Shown: positions 8,355 through 18,154 of the stretch, in pieces
Numbering within the stretch: position 1 is the first letter of the stretch
How the letters are laid out: the number at the start of each line of letters is the position of its first letter
Assembly (NCBI RefSeq): GCF_003261055.1
Contig: NZ_CP030073.1
Location: 9,052,001 to 9,116,000 of the forward strand
Direction: 5' to 3'
DNA length: 64,000 bases
Source of the DNA: Streptomyces cadmiisoli
GTDB taxonomy: Bacteria; Actinomycetota; Actinomycetes; Streptomycetales; Streptomycetaceae
Notes under the pieces: generated by a model
What the model was told of the DNA's origin: nothing
The model's database searches: none
What the model saw: the letters and a program-made list of their open reading frames with translations, nothing else
Translations under genes and position numbers: made by a program

Positions 8355-9554
8355 ATGTTGAGATGGCACCGCTGGCGGCTCATTATGGCCGCGTTCCTGG
8401 CGGTCATAGGAGTAAGCGTCACCTCGGTGGCGTCAGCATCGGCAGCCCCTTCACCTTCGCGAGATGGGGTCCCGATTACGATGAAGGGGACTGCGAGCCC
8501 CAGCGCGGACAAGAAGGCCAAGGTCTCGAGCGCGGCGAAGAAAGCCAAGGGCACGAGCACGAAGAAGAAGGCCAAGGACTCCAGCGCGAAGAAGGCCGGA
8601 GGCCCCGGCACAGCAGCTCAGTGGCCGTGGGAAAGGCCCCAGGGTCCGAACAACATCATCTCGAGCGACAGTGCCGCCGCCGCCACCGTGGCGGGGTCGA
8701 ACAACCAGCTGAGGGTTTGGCGAGGGGAGGGTGGTGGGGCTACTCCCCTCTACTACTCCTTCGAAGGCGAAGACGCCCGAGAAATACCAGGTGGCGCCCG
8801 TACGGCCAACGCCCCGGCTGTGGCGTGGTTCGATGACTACATGTACGTCTTCCACCGGGGGACTGACAACCGCGTCTACTACATGCGTTACGATCCGGAC
8901 TTCGGTGGCGACTGGCACGACGGCCAGGGATGGACCGCCCTTCCTCAGAGTGTGCTGACCCTGGCGACACCGTCAGTGACGTCGTACCACAGCCACACGA
9001 ATCTGATGGTGACCTGGCGCGGCACGGACAGCCGCATGTACCTGGGACGACTGGACCAGAACCTTGGATGGCACGGCATGGGCGAAGTCGGCGGCAACGG
9101 CCTGACTCCGAGTTCCCCCGCGATCGCCGAAATGGGAACCATAGTAACCGCTCCGGAAAACGCCGGAGACTGGCTGCTGGTGGCGCACCGTGGCAACGAC
9201 AACCACGTTTACCTCCAGGTCGGTATCTGGTTCCGAGGCCAGGATCACATCACATGGAATCCGAATTGGCACCGGTTGGGTGACTGGCGAACGAATTCCA
9301 GGCCGAGCATCGCCACTACTGGCACCACCAATCAGTATGGGCAGGTCAGTATTCGAACGCTGGACGACACCCTCGCCTGGATAGATCTTATCCAGACCGA
9401 AGGTGGCGAGGGCCTGTCCCTTGGTGACTGGATCAGGGACCAGGCTAACGCGGACCTCAGCTCTGCCCCCACCCTCTACCGGTTGGGATTCACCATCGTC
9501 GCTGTCGGCATGGATTGGTGGAACCACAGGCTGCAGGAGAAGCGAATCTGGTAA
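8355..9554 (+). CDS. secreted beta-propeller (PLL-like) protein
   Basis: 399 residues from the ATG at 8355. Signal peptide: RWHRWRLIMAAFLAVIGVSV, TSVASASAAP. Residues about 40-85 are a lysine/alanine/serine tract of repeated KKAK units, a flexible basic linker. From about residue 90 at least five blades of about 55-60 residues repeat the pattern xPSVxxxxxxLxVxxRGTDxxxYxxxxD: VFHRGTDNRVYYMRYD, VTWRGTDSRMYLGRLD, VAHRGNDNHVYLQVG and weaker copies to the end. This blade pattern is that of PLL/fucose-lectin-like propellers, which bind glycans or surfaces. No catalytic motif is seen. An open frame continues upstream into the Rrf2 relic, but the signal peptide fixes the start. Function is not known; sugar binding is inference. 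Confidence 0.78.
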   Translation: MLRWHRWRLIMAAFLAVIGVSVTSVASASAAPSPSRDGVPITMKGTASPSADKKAKVSSAAKKAKGTSTKKKAKDSSAKKAGGPGTAAQWPWERPQGPNNIISSDSAAAATVAGSNNQLRVWRGEGGGATPLYYSFEGEDAREIPGGARTANAPAVAWFDDYMYVFHRGTDNRVYYMRYDPDFGGDWHDGQGWTALPQSVLTLATPSVTSYHSHTNLMVTWRGTDSRMYLGRLDQNLGWHGMGEVGGNGLTPSSPAIAEMGTIVTAPENAGDWLLVAHRGNDNHVYLQVGIWFRGQDHITWNPNWHRLGDWRTNSRPSIATTGTTNQYGQVSIRTLDDTLAWIDLIQTEGGEGLSLGDWIRDQANADLSSAPTLYRLGFTIVAVGMDWWNHRLQEKRIW

Positions 9555-10565
9555 TTTTTCAGTCCGTGCTGGCTCTTTCGTCAGGAGTCTGAAAGAGCAC
9601 AACCAGCCCGACTGCATGTGAAGCCTCAGGTGGACGCATCTCGAAAATCCCCGTCCACCGAGGTTTCATTTGTGTGCACACCTGTCGAGGAACCGTCCGG
9701 CTCGTCATTCTCGAGCGTGATGCAGACCAGCGGGGTGGCTTTCGGGGCTGCCGGCTCAGAACCCAAACCCGGCAGGCGCTGGGCTCAGGCACTTCCCACG
9801 AGCCGGTCACGGTAGGGCTTGTGAGCGGGACGAACTTCAAGCGCTCTTCCCGGCTCCTCGGTCGTGCCGACGAGTAGATCCTCCGCCGTTGGCCCACAGC
9901 CGGACGCACGCGTGGCTTCTGCGTCGACAAGCTCCGCGTCGAAGATCGGATGGTTCGTTGCCGCCCGCGCCAGGCGACGTCGCAAGCCGTACAGACAGCC
10001 ACCTTCGGCGGGCCCGATCCGGTACGGAAGTAGGGCCGTCGCGACTTTTGAAGCTTCTTGAGGGTGTGCGGGTGCCGATAAGGTGGTCTGCGAGCGACGA
10101 AAGGTGGCGGTCGCCGCCAAAGATGCCGTGGACCATCAGGCCACGTCAATGCCATGCGGTTCTCCGATCTTGCAACTGCAGCCGCACCCAGCTGCCCAGG
10201 CTCACCATGGTCCGCAGCGTCAAACGTCTTGTTCGACGGCCGCGGTGCACCGCCCGTCGTCAGGTCGGTCTGCCCCACTGCACGGCCCGGCACGTGGGCC
10301 GGTGATCCGGAGGTGTCGGATGAGGACCTGTTCAGGCAAGATGGTGTCCGGCCCGCCTTCTCGGCTTCCGCAGGGCTCGAGTCTGCATGATCGGCGAGAG
10401 GCGTGGTCCCCGTTTCGGCATCGCCGCCGGCCCGCCATCTCATCGGGCGATGCGAGTGCGCATCAGTCCTGATAAAGGGCCCGGCAGGATGAGCCGGGCG
10501 GGTCGGCCGCACAGAGGACGTGCGGACGTCTTGGCGTCGAGTCTGATCGGGAATCCGGGGAGTCT
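9555..10565. other. about 1 kb without a supportable gene
   Basis: Several long open frames exist on both strands but all have arginine- or proline-rich, out-of-phase compositions and overlap one another. I read no conserved motif. It looks like decayed coding DNA before the TetR gene. Confidence 0.5.
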
Positions 10566-10631
10566 GTCATTTCTAAGGAAGCGCAGTCGCGTGATCGCGG
10601 AACCGCCAAGGACAGGATCCTTGACGCAGCC

Positions 10632-11126
10632 GTGGTCGCCTTCGCCGAGTCCGGATACGACGGTGTAGGACTGCGGGAGATCGCGGTGGCGGCCGGCGTG
10701 AACTCCCGCTTGATCAGTCACTACTTCGGTTCGAAGGAAGGCTTGTTCCGCGCTGTGCTTGACCGGGTCAGCGACGGTCCGTTCCTGCTGACCCCTGAGG
10801 GGGCGCAGGGGTTCATGACCGTCGATCCGCCCTTCGACGACCTTGCGGGCCTGCTGACGATGCTCCGCTCCACATCAAGCCGACAGGCCATGGCCATCAT
10901 CCGCGGCGAGGTCGCAAACCGCTACGAGGCCGACCTGGCCGCAAGCCTGACGGGCCCGGACGCCCGCGGACGGGCAGCCCTGATCAACGCCATCACCGTC
11001 GGCATCCGCCTGATGCGCGAAGTCGTGGGCAACGAGGCGCTGAAAGGCGAAGACGCAGCAGCGATCGTTCCGTACCTGGACGCCATTGCACGGATCCTGT
11101 ACGACGCCCCAGCCGATAAGCACTGA
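10632..11126 (+). CDS. TetR/AcrR-family transcriptional regulator
   Basis: 164 residues from the GTG at 10632. The helix-turn-helix is clear: VGLREIAVAAGVNSRLISHY-FGSKEGLFRAVLDR, followed by an all-helical ligand-binding domain. The homologous reading continues upstream without a stop (SKEAQSRDRGTAKDRILDAA), so the true start is probably at about 10566, where a GGGGAG sequence (10557-10562) precedes a GTC-ATT pair rather than a normal start codon. Either a rare ATT start is used or a GTG has mutated. The full-length protein would be about 186 residues, a normal TetR length. A terminator follows. No divergent target gene is obvious because the upstream kilobase is decayed. Confidence 0.8.
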   Translation: MVAFAESGYDGVGLREIAVAAGVNSRLISHYFGSKEGLFRAVLDRVSDGPFLLTPEGAQGFMTVDPPFDDLAGLLTMLRSTSSRQAMAIIRGEVANRYEADLAASLTGPDARGRAALINAITVGIRLMREVVGNEALKGEDAAAIVPYLDAIARILYDAPADKH

Positions 11127-11232
11127 GCGTTGTCAGCGCTGCTGTTGCAGGCGGGGTCGACGATTCCCGAGGTCTGGGCTGCATCAGGAATCGCGTAGCA
11201 AGGGTGATCGGGCCAGCTGTTTCGTAACGCCA

Positions 11233-11267
11233 CGGAGCCCCGGCGGGCAGCATTTCCGGGGGCTCCG
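11233..11267 (+). terminator. terminator after TetR gene
   Basis: 9-bp perfect stem (11233-11241 with 11259-11267), about 105 bp beyond the TetR stop. Confidence 0.55.
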
Positions 11268-11409
11268 CGGCGTATGGAGTTGCGCTGTTTCAACGATGCC
11301 ACCGCTTCCGTGTCACGCGGCGGTCCGGGGGCTACCAGCGCATGTCGAGGGTGTTGAGGTCGTTACTGTCCAGGACCCGGGGGAACCTTAATGTGATGAC
11401 CGTGGCGTC

Positions 11410-11965
11410 TTGGCCGCGATCGTCTATGTCGCTACCGCAGGCTGCACTTGGCGTCAGCTACCGCCGGTCGTCGGCGCCTCCCGGCAGACGGTGCACCGGC
11501 GATTCAACGGACTGGTCGCGAGCCCGGGTCTGGGCGAAGTTGCACCGCGTGGTGCTGGACCGGCTCGGCGCGGCTGGCGTGCTGGACTGGTCTCGCTGCG
11601 CGATGGACTCGGTCATTGTCTGCGCGGTCAAAAGAGGGCTCTCGACCGGACGGAGTCCGACCGATCGAGCAAAGTTGGGTTCGAGATTTACGTCATCTGC
11701 GACCTCAGCGGGTTGCCCATTTTGGTCGGCGTCTCCGGCGCCAACCATCTCGACAGCCAAGCTCTTATCCCTCAGATGCGCGGGATCCCTCCGATCCGTT
11801 CCCGCTACGGGCCCCGGCGTCGCCGACCGGGCAAGCTCCACGCGGATAAGGGTTACGACTTTGACCACCTGCGAGGATGGTTGCGCCGTCGGCAGATTGT
11901 GCCGCGCATTGCCGGCCGCGGCATCGAATCGTCCAGCCGCTTGAGACGGCATCGCCTGGCTGCAC
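11410..11965 (+). pseudogene. IS5-family transposase relic with two frameshifts
   Basis: N-terminal text AAIVYVATAGCTWRQLPPVV, then after a frame change WAKLHRVVLDRLGAAGVLDW and SRCAMDSVIVCAVKRG, then back to the first frame with KVGFEIYVICDLSGLPILVG, VSGANHLDSQALIPQMRGIP and GKLHADKGYDFDHLRGWLRR. The catalytic aspartates (AMDSV, ADKGYD) are readable but the chain is broken by compensating frameshifts and lost after SSRLRRHR, so the last catalytic Glu region is missing. Confidence 0.75.
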
Positions 11966-12364
11966 GTTCGCTGCCACTCTGGAGACGGCCCGCACCGCCC
12001 CCCGTGCACGGTGGCGGAGGGGAGATCTCTCCCCCCCCGGCGCACCGCGCACCATCACCGTGCGTAATGAGGATGGAGGGTGGCGAACTTGCCGTTCCGA
12101 GCCCCGTGGGCCGGGGTAGGCACGGTTCGCAAATGCGTGTCCTGCCGGACGCGAACGGACTGCCCTTACGGGCCGGGCTCTCCGCGGCTGACACCCATGA
12201 AAGTTTGCTCTGAAGCCGATGCTGTCCCATTTCCACATGGGACACGAATCCAGCCCCGGCGGCGTCCCCGTGCCGCCCAGGACGAACAGCAGTCGTGGGA
12301 AGAACGGGTAGCGATGGGCGGCGGACCTCCAGGACCACAGCGGCACCAGGCCCCCGAGAGGGGG
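11966..12364. other. gene-free stretch with a near-palindromic G/C run
   Basis: No supportable gene. Around 12017-12036 a GGGGAGATCTCTCCCC-like near-palindrome runs into a row of eight or more C. This may be where the IS5 relic was truncated. Confidence 0.4.
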
Positions 12365-13015
12365 TCAGTAGCCGACGGTGAAGCGCTCACCGGCGTGCTG
12401 GGGGTTTTCGATTTCGTCGATGAGGGCGACGGCGTAGTCCTCAGTGGAGATGCGGCTGTTGCCGTGGTCGTCGATGATCAGGTCGTCCAGGTCGGTGCGG
12501 TAGGTGCCGGTGCGTTCGCCTGGCTCGATGGATGCCGGGGGGCTGCAGTTCGTCCACGGCACATCGGTGACCGTGCGGTAGAGGTCCAGGGCGTCCCCGT
12601 GGGCGTGCATGACCTGGAGCAGGTCCTCGGGCAGGCCTTCCGCGTCCCAGACCAGGTCGCCGGTCGGGGTGCGCAGTGAGCCGGCACCTCCGACCGCGAT
12701 GAGCAGTGGTGGGTCGTCCCCCGCTGCGCGGAGTCCAGCGATCAGCGATTCTGCACTGGGCCTGATGGTGGCGACGTGGCCTGGACCGTCACCGCCACCG
12801 ACCGCGCTGACCACGACGTCCTGGCCGTGGGCGACGGAGGCGACGGAGGCGGGGTCCAGGACGTCGCCGGTGACGACCGTCAGGTATGTCCCGGACTTGG
12901 TGTACTTCGACGGGTCACGCACGACAGCGGTGACGTGATGGCCGCGGTTGAGCGCCTCGTCCACGAGGCGGGTGCCAATAGTTCCGGTCGCTCCGAATAC
13001 GGCGATTTTGGACAC
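12365..13015 (-). CDS. NAD(P)-binding Rossmann protein (NmrA/atypical SDR type)
   Basis: 216 residues. The start is the GTG at 13015 (SKIAVFGATGTIGTRLVDEA), five nucleotides after a GGGAGAG ribosome site. The N-terminal GATGTIG is the GxxGxxG dinucleotide-binding loop of atypical SDR/NmrA-like proteins. Later segments VVTGDVLDPASVASVAHGQD, VVVSAVGGG and VGGAGSLRTPTG fit NAD(P)H-binding single-domain relatives such as YwnB/SCO-type reductases and biliverdin reductase B-like proteins. There is no Tyr-x-x-x-Lys pair of classical SDRs. It is a single-gene unit on this strand. Substrate unknown. Confidence 0.85.
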   Translation of the reverse strand: MSKIAVFGATGTIGTRLVDEALNRGHHVTAVVRDPSKYTKSGTYLTVVTGDVLDPASVASVAHGQDVVVSAVGGGDGPGHVATIRPSAESLIAGLRAAGDDPPLLIAVGGAGSLRTPTGDLVWDAEGLPEDLLQVMHAHGDALDLYRTVTDVPWTNCSPPASIEPGERTGTYRTDLDDLIIDDHGNSRISTEDYAVALIDEIENPQHAGERFTVGY

Positions 13016-13399
13016 GAGGCTCTCCCGTTCTCGTTGATCGACTCCCGGTCGCCTGCGCTGGACGTGTGGCGCTGCCCGCGCCCGCACAGGCCCGACAGTG
13101 CCTTATTCGCCATTTTAGGCAGATATTCCCGGTAAGCCGCGACGGCATTGTGAGCCGCGATAGCGATGCCGCCGTCCGCTCCGGCGCGAATCCCGCCCGT
13201 AGTCCGAGGGCCAAGACCTCACCACCAGCGTTCACACTTCCAGTCAGGGTGCCGACGCCGGGATCGAAACTGCGGATCGCGATCGTGACCTGGATCGAGA
13301 GGACCTGTCCCGATGCAGCCGCCCTCGGTGGCGACATGGAATTCTCCGGCGGCACCTTCGGATCCAGAGGCTTCATCCCGGTCCCGAAGCGGTGGGCGG

Positions 13400-14110
13400 T
13401 TGGGATCTGTCAAACACAGTGCGCTCATGGAGTCTGTTGCTCTGCTGACTCGGGGTCTCGGTCCGGATGCGGCGGCTGTACCAGCCGGGCGGACGGGTGC
13501 GGCGTTCGCGGAGTTCGGCGAGTTCTCGCTGGTCGGCGTGGGCGATGAGGCAGTGGGGCCAGCGGCTCTCCCGGCGGGTGGTGATCCAGCCGCGTTGATC
13601 CAGGCGTAGAGGGTGGAGATGATCATGTCCAGCTCAAAGTAGGGTGCTTGAGCCACCACTTGTTGGGGCCGGGCTCCGCGCCAGGTGGTGCAGGGCGGTG
13701 CCGGTGGACGCGGCCTGCGGGACAGGCGAGGCGGCGCATGAGGTCGCGGACGGTGGCTGCGGAGATCCGTTTGCCGCCTTTCGCGGGCCGGAATCCCTCG
13801 GTCTCCAGGCGGTCGGCGATCCCGTGGCTACGATGCCCTGGCCTGCGAGTTCGCGGATCCGATCGGTCAGATGCGGGTAGTAGCTGAGCTGTTCCAGCCG
13901 CTGGACCGGGCGGATATGACCTCTCCCGCTGTGGTGGTCCCGCCGGCCCAGACGATCGTGACCTTCACGCGCTCGCCGGTGCCGAGCACGGTGACGACGA
14001 CCTTGTCGACGAACGCGCGCTCCTATCTGCGCTGCCCCGACGCGCCACGTTTGATCACCCCAGGAGCCCGGGTCCCGGGCCAGGCTTACAGTTCCACCGG
14101 CTCGCGGACG
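13400..14110 (-). pseudogene. recombinase C-terminal relic, multiply frameshifted
   Basis: Pieces in three minus frames line up in order as one protein: ERAFVDKVVVTVLGTGERVK with VTIVWAGGTTTAG, then IRPVQRLEQLSYYPHLTDRI with RELAGQG, then GFRPAKGGKRISAATVRDLM, and finally STLYAWINAAG. This resembles the C-terminal part of large serine-recombinase/transposon-associated proteins in Streptomyces (IRPVxRLxQLSYYPQL). No full frame survives. The family label is from memory of that C-terminal pattern. Confidence 0.5.
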
Positions 14111-14333
14111 GTGGCGGCATGAGCAACCTGACCAGGACCTCCGCGGATGCGCCGCCACTTGGGCCAGCTCCGGGCCAGGGCTGCAGAATTTGGTGACTGG
14201 CATAACCGCTGCCAGCCCTCGGTATCGGCCCCTGCAGCGAGTCCGGCGGACCGACGCGGTCATGGGAGTCGCAGTCGCTCCTGGGCATGCCGCGGGAATC
14301 GGGGCTGGCCGCGGTGCGCTCGGCGGTGCCCGT

Positions 14334-14831
14334 TCAGATTTGTTCGACGTGGGCCTTCATGGCTTGGGCAATGGCATCGGTGAACCGGGCGATGACATCG
14401 AGCTCGCTGGCGTTGAACTGATCGAGTATCGCGTTGGTGGACTCGTCCAGTGGGCCGAAGAAGGCCAGGGCAGTGCGCATGCCTTCTTCTTTGTAGCGCA
14501 GCCGTACCTTGCGGTGGTCGTCCGCGTCCTCGCGGCTTCGGCGTACGTGACCGGAGGCTTCGAGGCGGTCGATGAGGTAGCTCGTCCCGGCAGACGACAG
14601 GCGCAGGTGACCTTGCAGCTCGCCGGGAGTCAGCGGAGTGCTGGCACCCTCAGCCGACATGATCGCCACTAGGGCGAACAGGTCTACTGGGCGCAGCTGG
14701 TGCTGGGAGGCGAAAGCGTGTGTCAGGCGGGTTGAGTCCGTCCCGTAGCGGCGCAGCGCGTCGATGATCCGCCATTGGCGCTGGTCGCTTGGGTCTTCAC
14801 CGGGATAAAAGCCGTCGGTTGTCACGGGCAC
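14334..14831 (-). CDS. MarR-family repressor, divergent from MMPL exporter
   Basis: 165 residues starting at the GTG at 14831 (another GTG lies two codons in). The winged helix reads LFALVAIMSAEGASTPLTPG, ELQGHLRLSSAGTSYLIDRL, EASGHVRRSREDADDHRKVR, with the DxRxxR wing typical of MarR. It is divergent from the MMPL gene, with only 26 bp between start codons. In such pairs the MarR protein usually represses the exporter and itself, and an exporter substrate releases it. That role is inference from layout. Confidence 0.87.
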   Translation of the reverse strand: MPVTTDGFYPGEDPSDQRQWRIIDALRRYGTDSTRLTHAFASQHQLRPVDLFALVAIMSAEGASTPLTPGELQGHLRLSSAGTSYLIDRLEASGHVRRSREDADDHRKVRLRYKEEGMRTALAFFGPLDESTNAILDQFNASELDVIARFTDAIAQAMKAHVEQI

Positions 14832-14857
14832 AGGATAGGCGGCGTTATGCTCACAAC
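14818..14857. promoter_or_regulatory. compact divergent promoter/operator between MarR and MMPL genes
   Basis: Only 26 bp separate the two start codons. A TATGCT -10-like box (14846-14851) lies 6 bp before the exporter ATG, suggesting a leaderless or nearly leaderless transcript. GTTGT (14818-14822) and ACAAC (14853-14857) form an interrupted inverted repeat spanning the region and could be the MarR site. Confidence 0.4.
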
Positions 14858-17008
14858 ATGAAACTCTCAGAAACTGAGCGATCGGGGGTGGCGGCCCTTG
14901 CCCGCTGGTCCATCGCCCATCGGTGGACGGTGATCGTGGCCTGGCTGGTGCTGGCGCTCGCGGGGGCCGCCGCCGCGCAGTCGGACAGTCGGCTGTCGTT
15001 CGCCTTCGATCTGCCCGGGCAGCCTGCTTACGAGACCAATGAGCGCATCTTGGACTCGTTCGGTTCGGGCGGCAGCAACGCGCCTTTGATAGTTGTTGCC
15101 CGCCTTCCCGAAGGCGGTCTGTCCTCGCCGCAGGCGCAGAGCGAGTTGCACATCCTCGATGAGCGGGTGCGGCGTGCGGTGCCCGGGGCTAGGACGGCTT
15201 CGGCTGTCAGCGACCCTGCCGGCGCGGCGTCATTCGTGTCCAAGGACGGCCGCACCACTTTTGCCATGGTCTACCCGGTTCCTGATTTCACCAGCGCAGA
15301 CCCCTACTCAAAAGCTCTCCCCGCCATCGAGGACGCGCTCTCGGCAATCCGGGTGGGCGGCGAACCAGTGCGCATCACCGGCGCCTCCGTGCTCGCGGCC
15401 GGCGGATCCAGCAGCAGCACCAGTGTGCTGGTGGAGACCATTCTCGCCGGAGTGGCAGCCCTCGTAGTTCTGGCGATCGTCTTCGGTTCCCTGCTCGCGC
15501 TGCTGCCGTTGCTCATCGCGGCAATAGCCATCCCGACGACATTCGTCGGCATATACGCCCTGACCTACGCCACGACCATGTCCACTCTGGTGCAGAACAT
15601 CGTGGCCCTGGTCGGCCTCGGCGTTGCGATCGACTACGCCCTGCTCGTAGTTACCCGCTGGCGCGAGGAACGAGCCGCTGGCCGCTCAAACCGGGACGCG
15701 GTCCTGGCATCCGCTTCGACCGCCGGCAGCAGTGTCGTCTTCTCGGGGATCACGGTCACCGTCAGCCTTGCCGCGCTGGCTCTGACCAATGTGCCGTTCC
15801 TGCGAAGCATCGGCCTGGCTGGCATGCTCATCCCTCTCATCAGCGTCGCCGTCTCCATCACCTTGCTCCCCGTCATCCTTGATGCAGCAGGCTCCCGCCT
15901 GGAATGGCCCCGCAAACGCCCTCCCACCTCGGTCAGCCGCATGTGGACCACCATCGCCGCCTGGGTTGTACGCCATCGCATCGCCGGCACCGCTGGTTCC
16001 TTGGCTCTGATAGCGGCGCTCATCATTCCGGGTTTCTCCCTCCAGTTGGGTCAGCCGCAGGCCGCAGCACAAGCCACCACAGCCTCCGCCCAGGCCAGTG
16101 CCGGCCTGCAAGCGCTCACCGACTCCGGCATCGGGGCCGGCGTACTGCGCCCCACCGAAGTGGTTCTGCCGGCTGGTCGGTCCCTGACCGCGCCGGACGG
16201 CATCACCCTCGTCCGACCGGCAGCCTGGAACCGCGATGGCATTCACGTCGCCGCTGCCTGGAGCAGTGCCGACGCGTCCACGGATGCGGGGGAGAAGGCT
16301 CTGACGCAGCTGCAAGCCGCCGCCAACGTCGTACCCGGCGCACAGATCGGCGGCTCTCCGGCACAGGACCGCGATTTCATTGACGCGCTCTACGGCAGCA
16401 ACCTGTGGATCATCATCGCCGTCATCACGGTGGTGACCTTCCTGCTGCTCAGCCGTGCCCTGCACTCCATCTGGCTGCCCGTCAAGGCCTTGCTGTTGAA
16501 CGCCATTTCGCTTGCGGCTGCGTTTGGCGTCCTCACCCTGATTTGGCAAGAGGGGCACGGCTCAGGACTGTTCTCCAGCCCTGCCACCGGGGCGATCACC
16601 CTATGGGTGCCACTGGCCGTGTTCGCCCTGCTGTTCGGGCTGTCCATGGACTATGAAGTGTTCATCCTGACCCGCATCAACGAGGAATACGCCGCGGGCC
16701 ATACGGCCGACAGGGCAGTCATCCGAGGCATTGGCCACACCGGACGCCTGGTGAGCTCCGGAGCCCTCATCCTCGTCTTCGCCTTCGTCGCCCTTGGCGG
16801 AGTGCCTCAGACCGACGTCAAGATCCTTTCGACCGGCCTTGCCGCGGGCATCGTCATCGACGCAACCATCATCCGCGGTGTACTCGCGCCGGCACTCGTC
16901 TCCCTTCTCGGCCACCTCAACTGGTGGCTCCCCAGGCGAGTTCAGCGAATCTTGCGCATCGCCCCCATCCGCCCGCAGAACCCACCTTCCTCCTCACCGC
17001 GAAAGTAG
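14858..17008 (+). CDS. MMPL-family (RND superfamily) exporter
   Basis: 716 residues from the ATG at 14858, normal for actinomycete MMPL/ActII-3-like exporters. The N-terminal segment RWTVIVAWLVLALAGAAAAQ is TM1; a large external loop follows to about residue 190; TM2-6 include LVGLGVAIDYALLVVTRWRE, the first proton-relay helix with the conserved Asp-Tyr. A second TM1-like helix (AGSLALIAALIIPGFSL), a second external loop and a matching FGLSMDYEVFILTRINEEYA helix show the internal duplication of the fold. These proteins use proton motive force to export lipids, antibiotics or siderophores. The divergent MarR gene suggests substrate-induced export. Substrate not known. Confidence 0.9.
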   Translation: MKLSETERSGVAALARWSIAHRWTVIVAWLVLALAGAAAAQSDSRLSFAFDLPGQPAYETNERILDSFGSGGSNAPLIVVARLPEGGLSSPQAQSELHILDERVRRAVPGARTASAVSDPAGAASFVSKDGRTTFAMVYPVPDFTSADPYSKALPAIEDALSAIRVGGEPVRITGASVLAAGGSSSSTSVLVETILAGVAALVVLAIVFGSLLALLPLLIAAIAIPTTFVGIYALTYATTMSTLVQNIVALVGLGVAIDYALLVVTRWREERAAGRSNRDAVLASASTAGSSVVFSGITVTVSLAALALTNVPFLRSIGLAGMLIPLISVAVSITLLPVILDAAGSRLEWPRKRPPTSVSRMWTTIAAWVVRHRIAGTAGSLALIAALIIPGFSLQLGQPQAAAQATTASAQASAGLQALTDSGIGAGVLRPTEVVLPAGRSLTAPDGITLVRPAAWNRDGIHVAAAWSSADASTDAGEKALTQLQAAANVVPGAQIGGSPAQDRDFIDALYGSNLWIIIAVITVVTFLLLSRALHSIWLPVKALLLNAISLAAAFGVLTLIWQEGHGSGLFSSPATGAITLWVPLAVFALLFGLSMDYEVFILTRINEEYAAGHTADRAVIRGIGHTGRLVSSGALILVFAFVALGGVPQTDVKILSTGLAAGIVIDATIIRGVLAPALVSLLGHLNWWLPRRVQRILRIAPIRPQNPPSSSPRK

Positions 17009-17345
17009 GTCAGCGCCACCAACGCTTCAAGTCCTTGATGTGTCCCGCTCGGCCTTCGGGCGCATCCGCGGATGCGGCGCCTGGGCCTCGGCGAGCACTC
17101 GACCGTGCTGCGTTTCGGAGTGCTCATGGCGGAGCTCCAACTCGCTATCGTGGCTCGACCACCTTGCCGGGGCTCGTTCTGCGTCGAGAACAGAAATGAT
17201 CACTATTGGCCACCGGCATTCATCGTCGGGGCTGCCTCCACCGCCCCTGATGCTCAACGAACGTGACAGCCAGTCAGCCTGCGGAGGACAACATACTGCT
17301 CAAGTCGATCTTCTCCGGTTCCGACTGCCGGAGACGACCCTCTTC
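17009..17345. other. gene-free stretch
   Basis: Between the convergent MMPL and cupin genes. No supportable gene and no strong hairpin. Confidence 0.45.
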
Positions 17346-17804
17346 CTACGGTTGCGGGACCTTGAGCTCGTCTCCTGTGTTGGAGACGAAGACGACCAGC
17401 AGCTTCCCCGGTTCCGTCTCGCTGGTGTTCTCCGTCAGCACGTGGTAGGCGCCCGGCGGCTCGACCCAGTACTCGCCCTCCTTGTAGGTCTCCACCGGCT
17501 GTCCTTCGAGCTGGCTGCGGAAGGTGCCCTCGAGTACGTAGGCGTAGACGAACGCGTCGCCGTGACGATGCGGCACCGCGTGTCCGTTGGGTGGAAAGTC
17601 CACGGTCGCCGAGGTGAACGACTTTCCCTTGATGTTCGGAAGTTCTTGCTCGTAGGTGATCTTGAACGTCTCGTAGGGTCGCTCCGAAGCCGTCGCGGCG
17701 ACCGGCACCTTGCCGCTTGCCCGTTGTGCAGCCGGGGCGCAGGACAGCGCCGTGGCCGCCAGACCAACGGCCAGAAAACCCCAAGAGAAACGCACCTTGA
17801 CCAT
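17346..17804 (-). CDS. exported cupin-domain protein, possible lipoprotein
   Basis: 152 residues from the ATG at 17804, preceded by GGGAG at eight nucleotides. The N-terminus RFSWGFLAVGLAATALSCAP is a signal sequence; the ALSC ending is close to, but not a textbook, lipobox. The mature domain is a cupin: ATVDFPPNGHAVPHRHGDAF and VYAYVLEGTFRSQLEGQPVE, then YWVEPPGAYHVLTENTSETE. The His-x-His and downstream His support metal binding. It is probably a periplasm-side small-molecule-binding or dioxygenase-like protein. Confidence 0.8.
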   Translation of the reverse strand: MVKVRFSWGFLAVGLAATALSCAPAAQRASGKVPVAATASERPYETFKITYEQELPNIKGKSFTSATVDFPPNGHAVPHRHGDAFVYAYVLEGTFRSQLEGQPVETYKEGEYWVEPPGAYHVLTENTSETEPGKLLVVFVSNTGDELKVPQP

Positions 17805-18154
17805 CACTGCTCTCCCATTCGGCCTTCCATGACCGGAATATTCACCCCTGGTCGGAAAGCGGAACGACAGGCGCGCCGGAGAAGGCAGCATCCAGACGCC
17901 GATGGTGGCGTGGCTGCCTCTGGTCGGCGGCATCGCGCGGATCGGCGTGCTGTGCGTCACCGCCGAGCGGCTCACCCCGGCTCTGCTGGACGGTGCCACA
18001 CAGCTGGCCGCGGTGACGGTGTTGACTATTCTGCCCAAGAGCGGGTTCAGCGACCTGTTCAGCCGTTCTGCCCGCCGGCGCCCGATGACTACTGCGGCTG
18101 AGATGGTGTGGGCGTTTTTGCCTCCGCGCACGCTACGGAGTGCCGTCTCTCTGC
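17805..18154. other. gene-free stretch
   Basis: Upstream of the cupin. One plus-strand frame (from about 17902) has a hydrophobic run (MVAWLPLVGGIARIGVLCVT) but no recognisable family or ribosome site. I do not call a gene. Confidence 0.4.

Noticed and set aside
9559..10512. 317-codon minus-strand frame
   Set aside because: Arg/Pro/Ser-rich, no motif, no ribosome site, overlaps other open frames.
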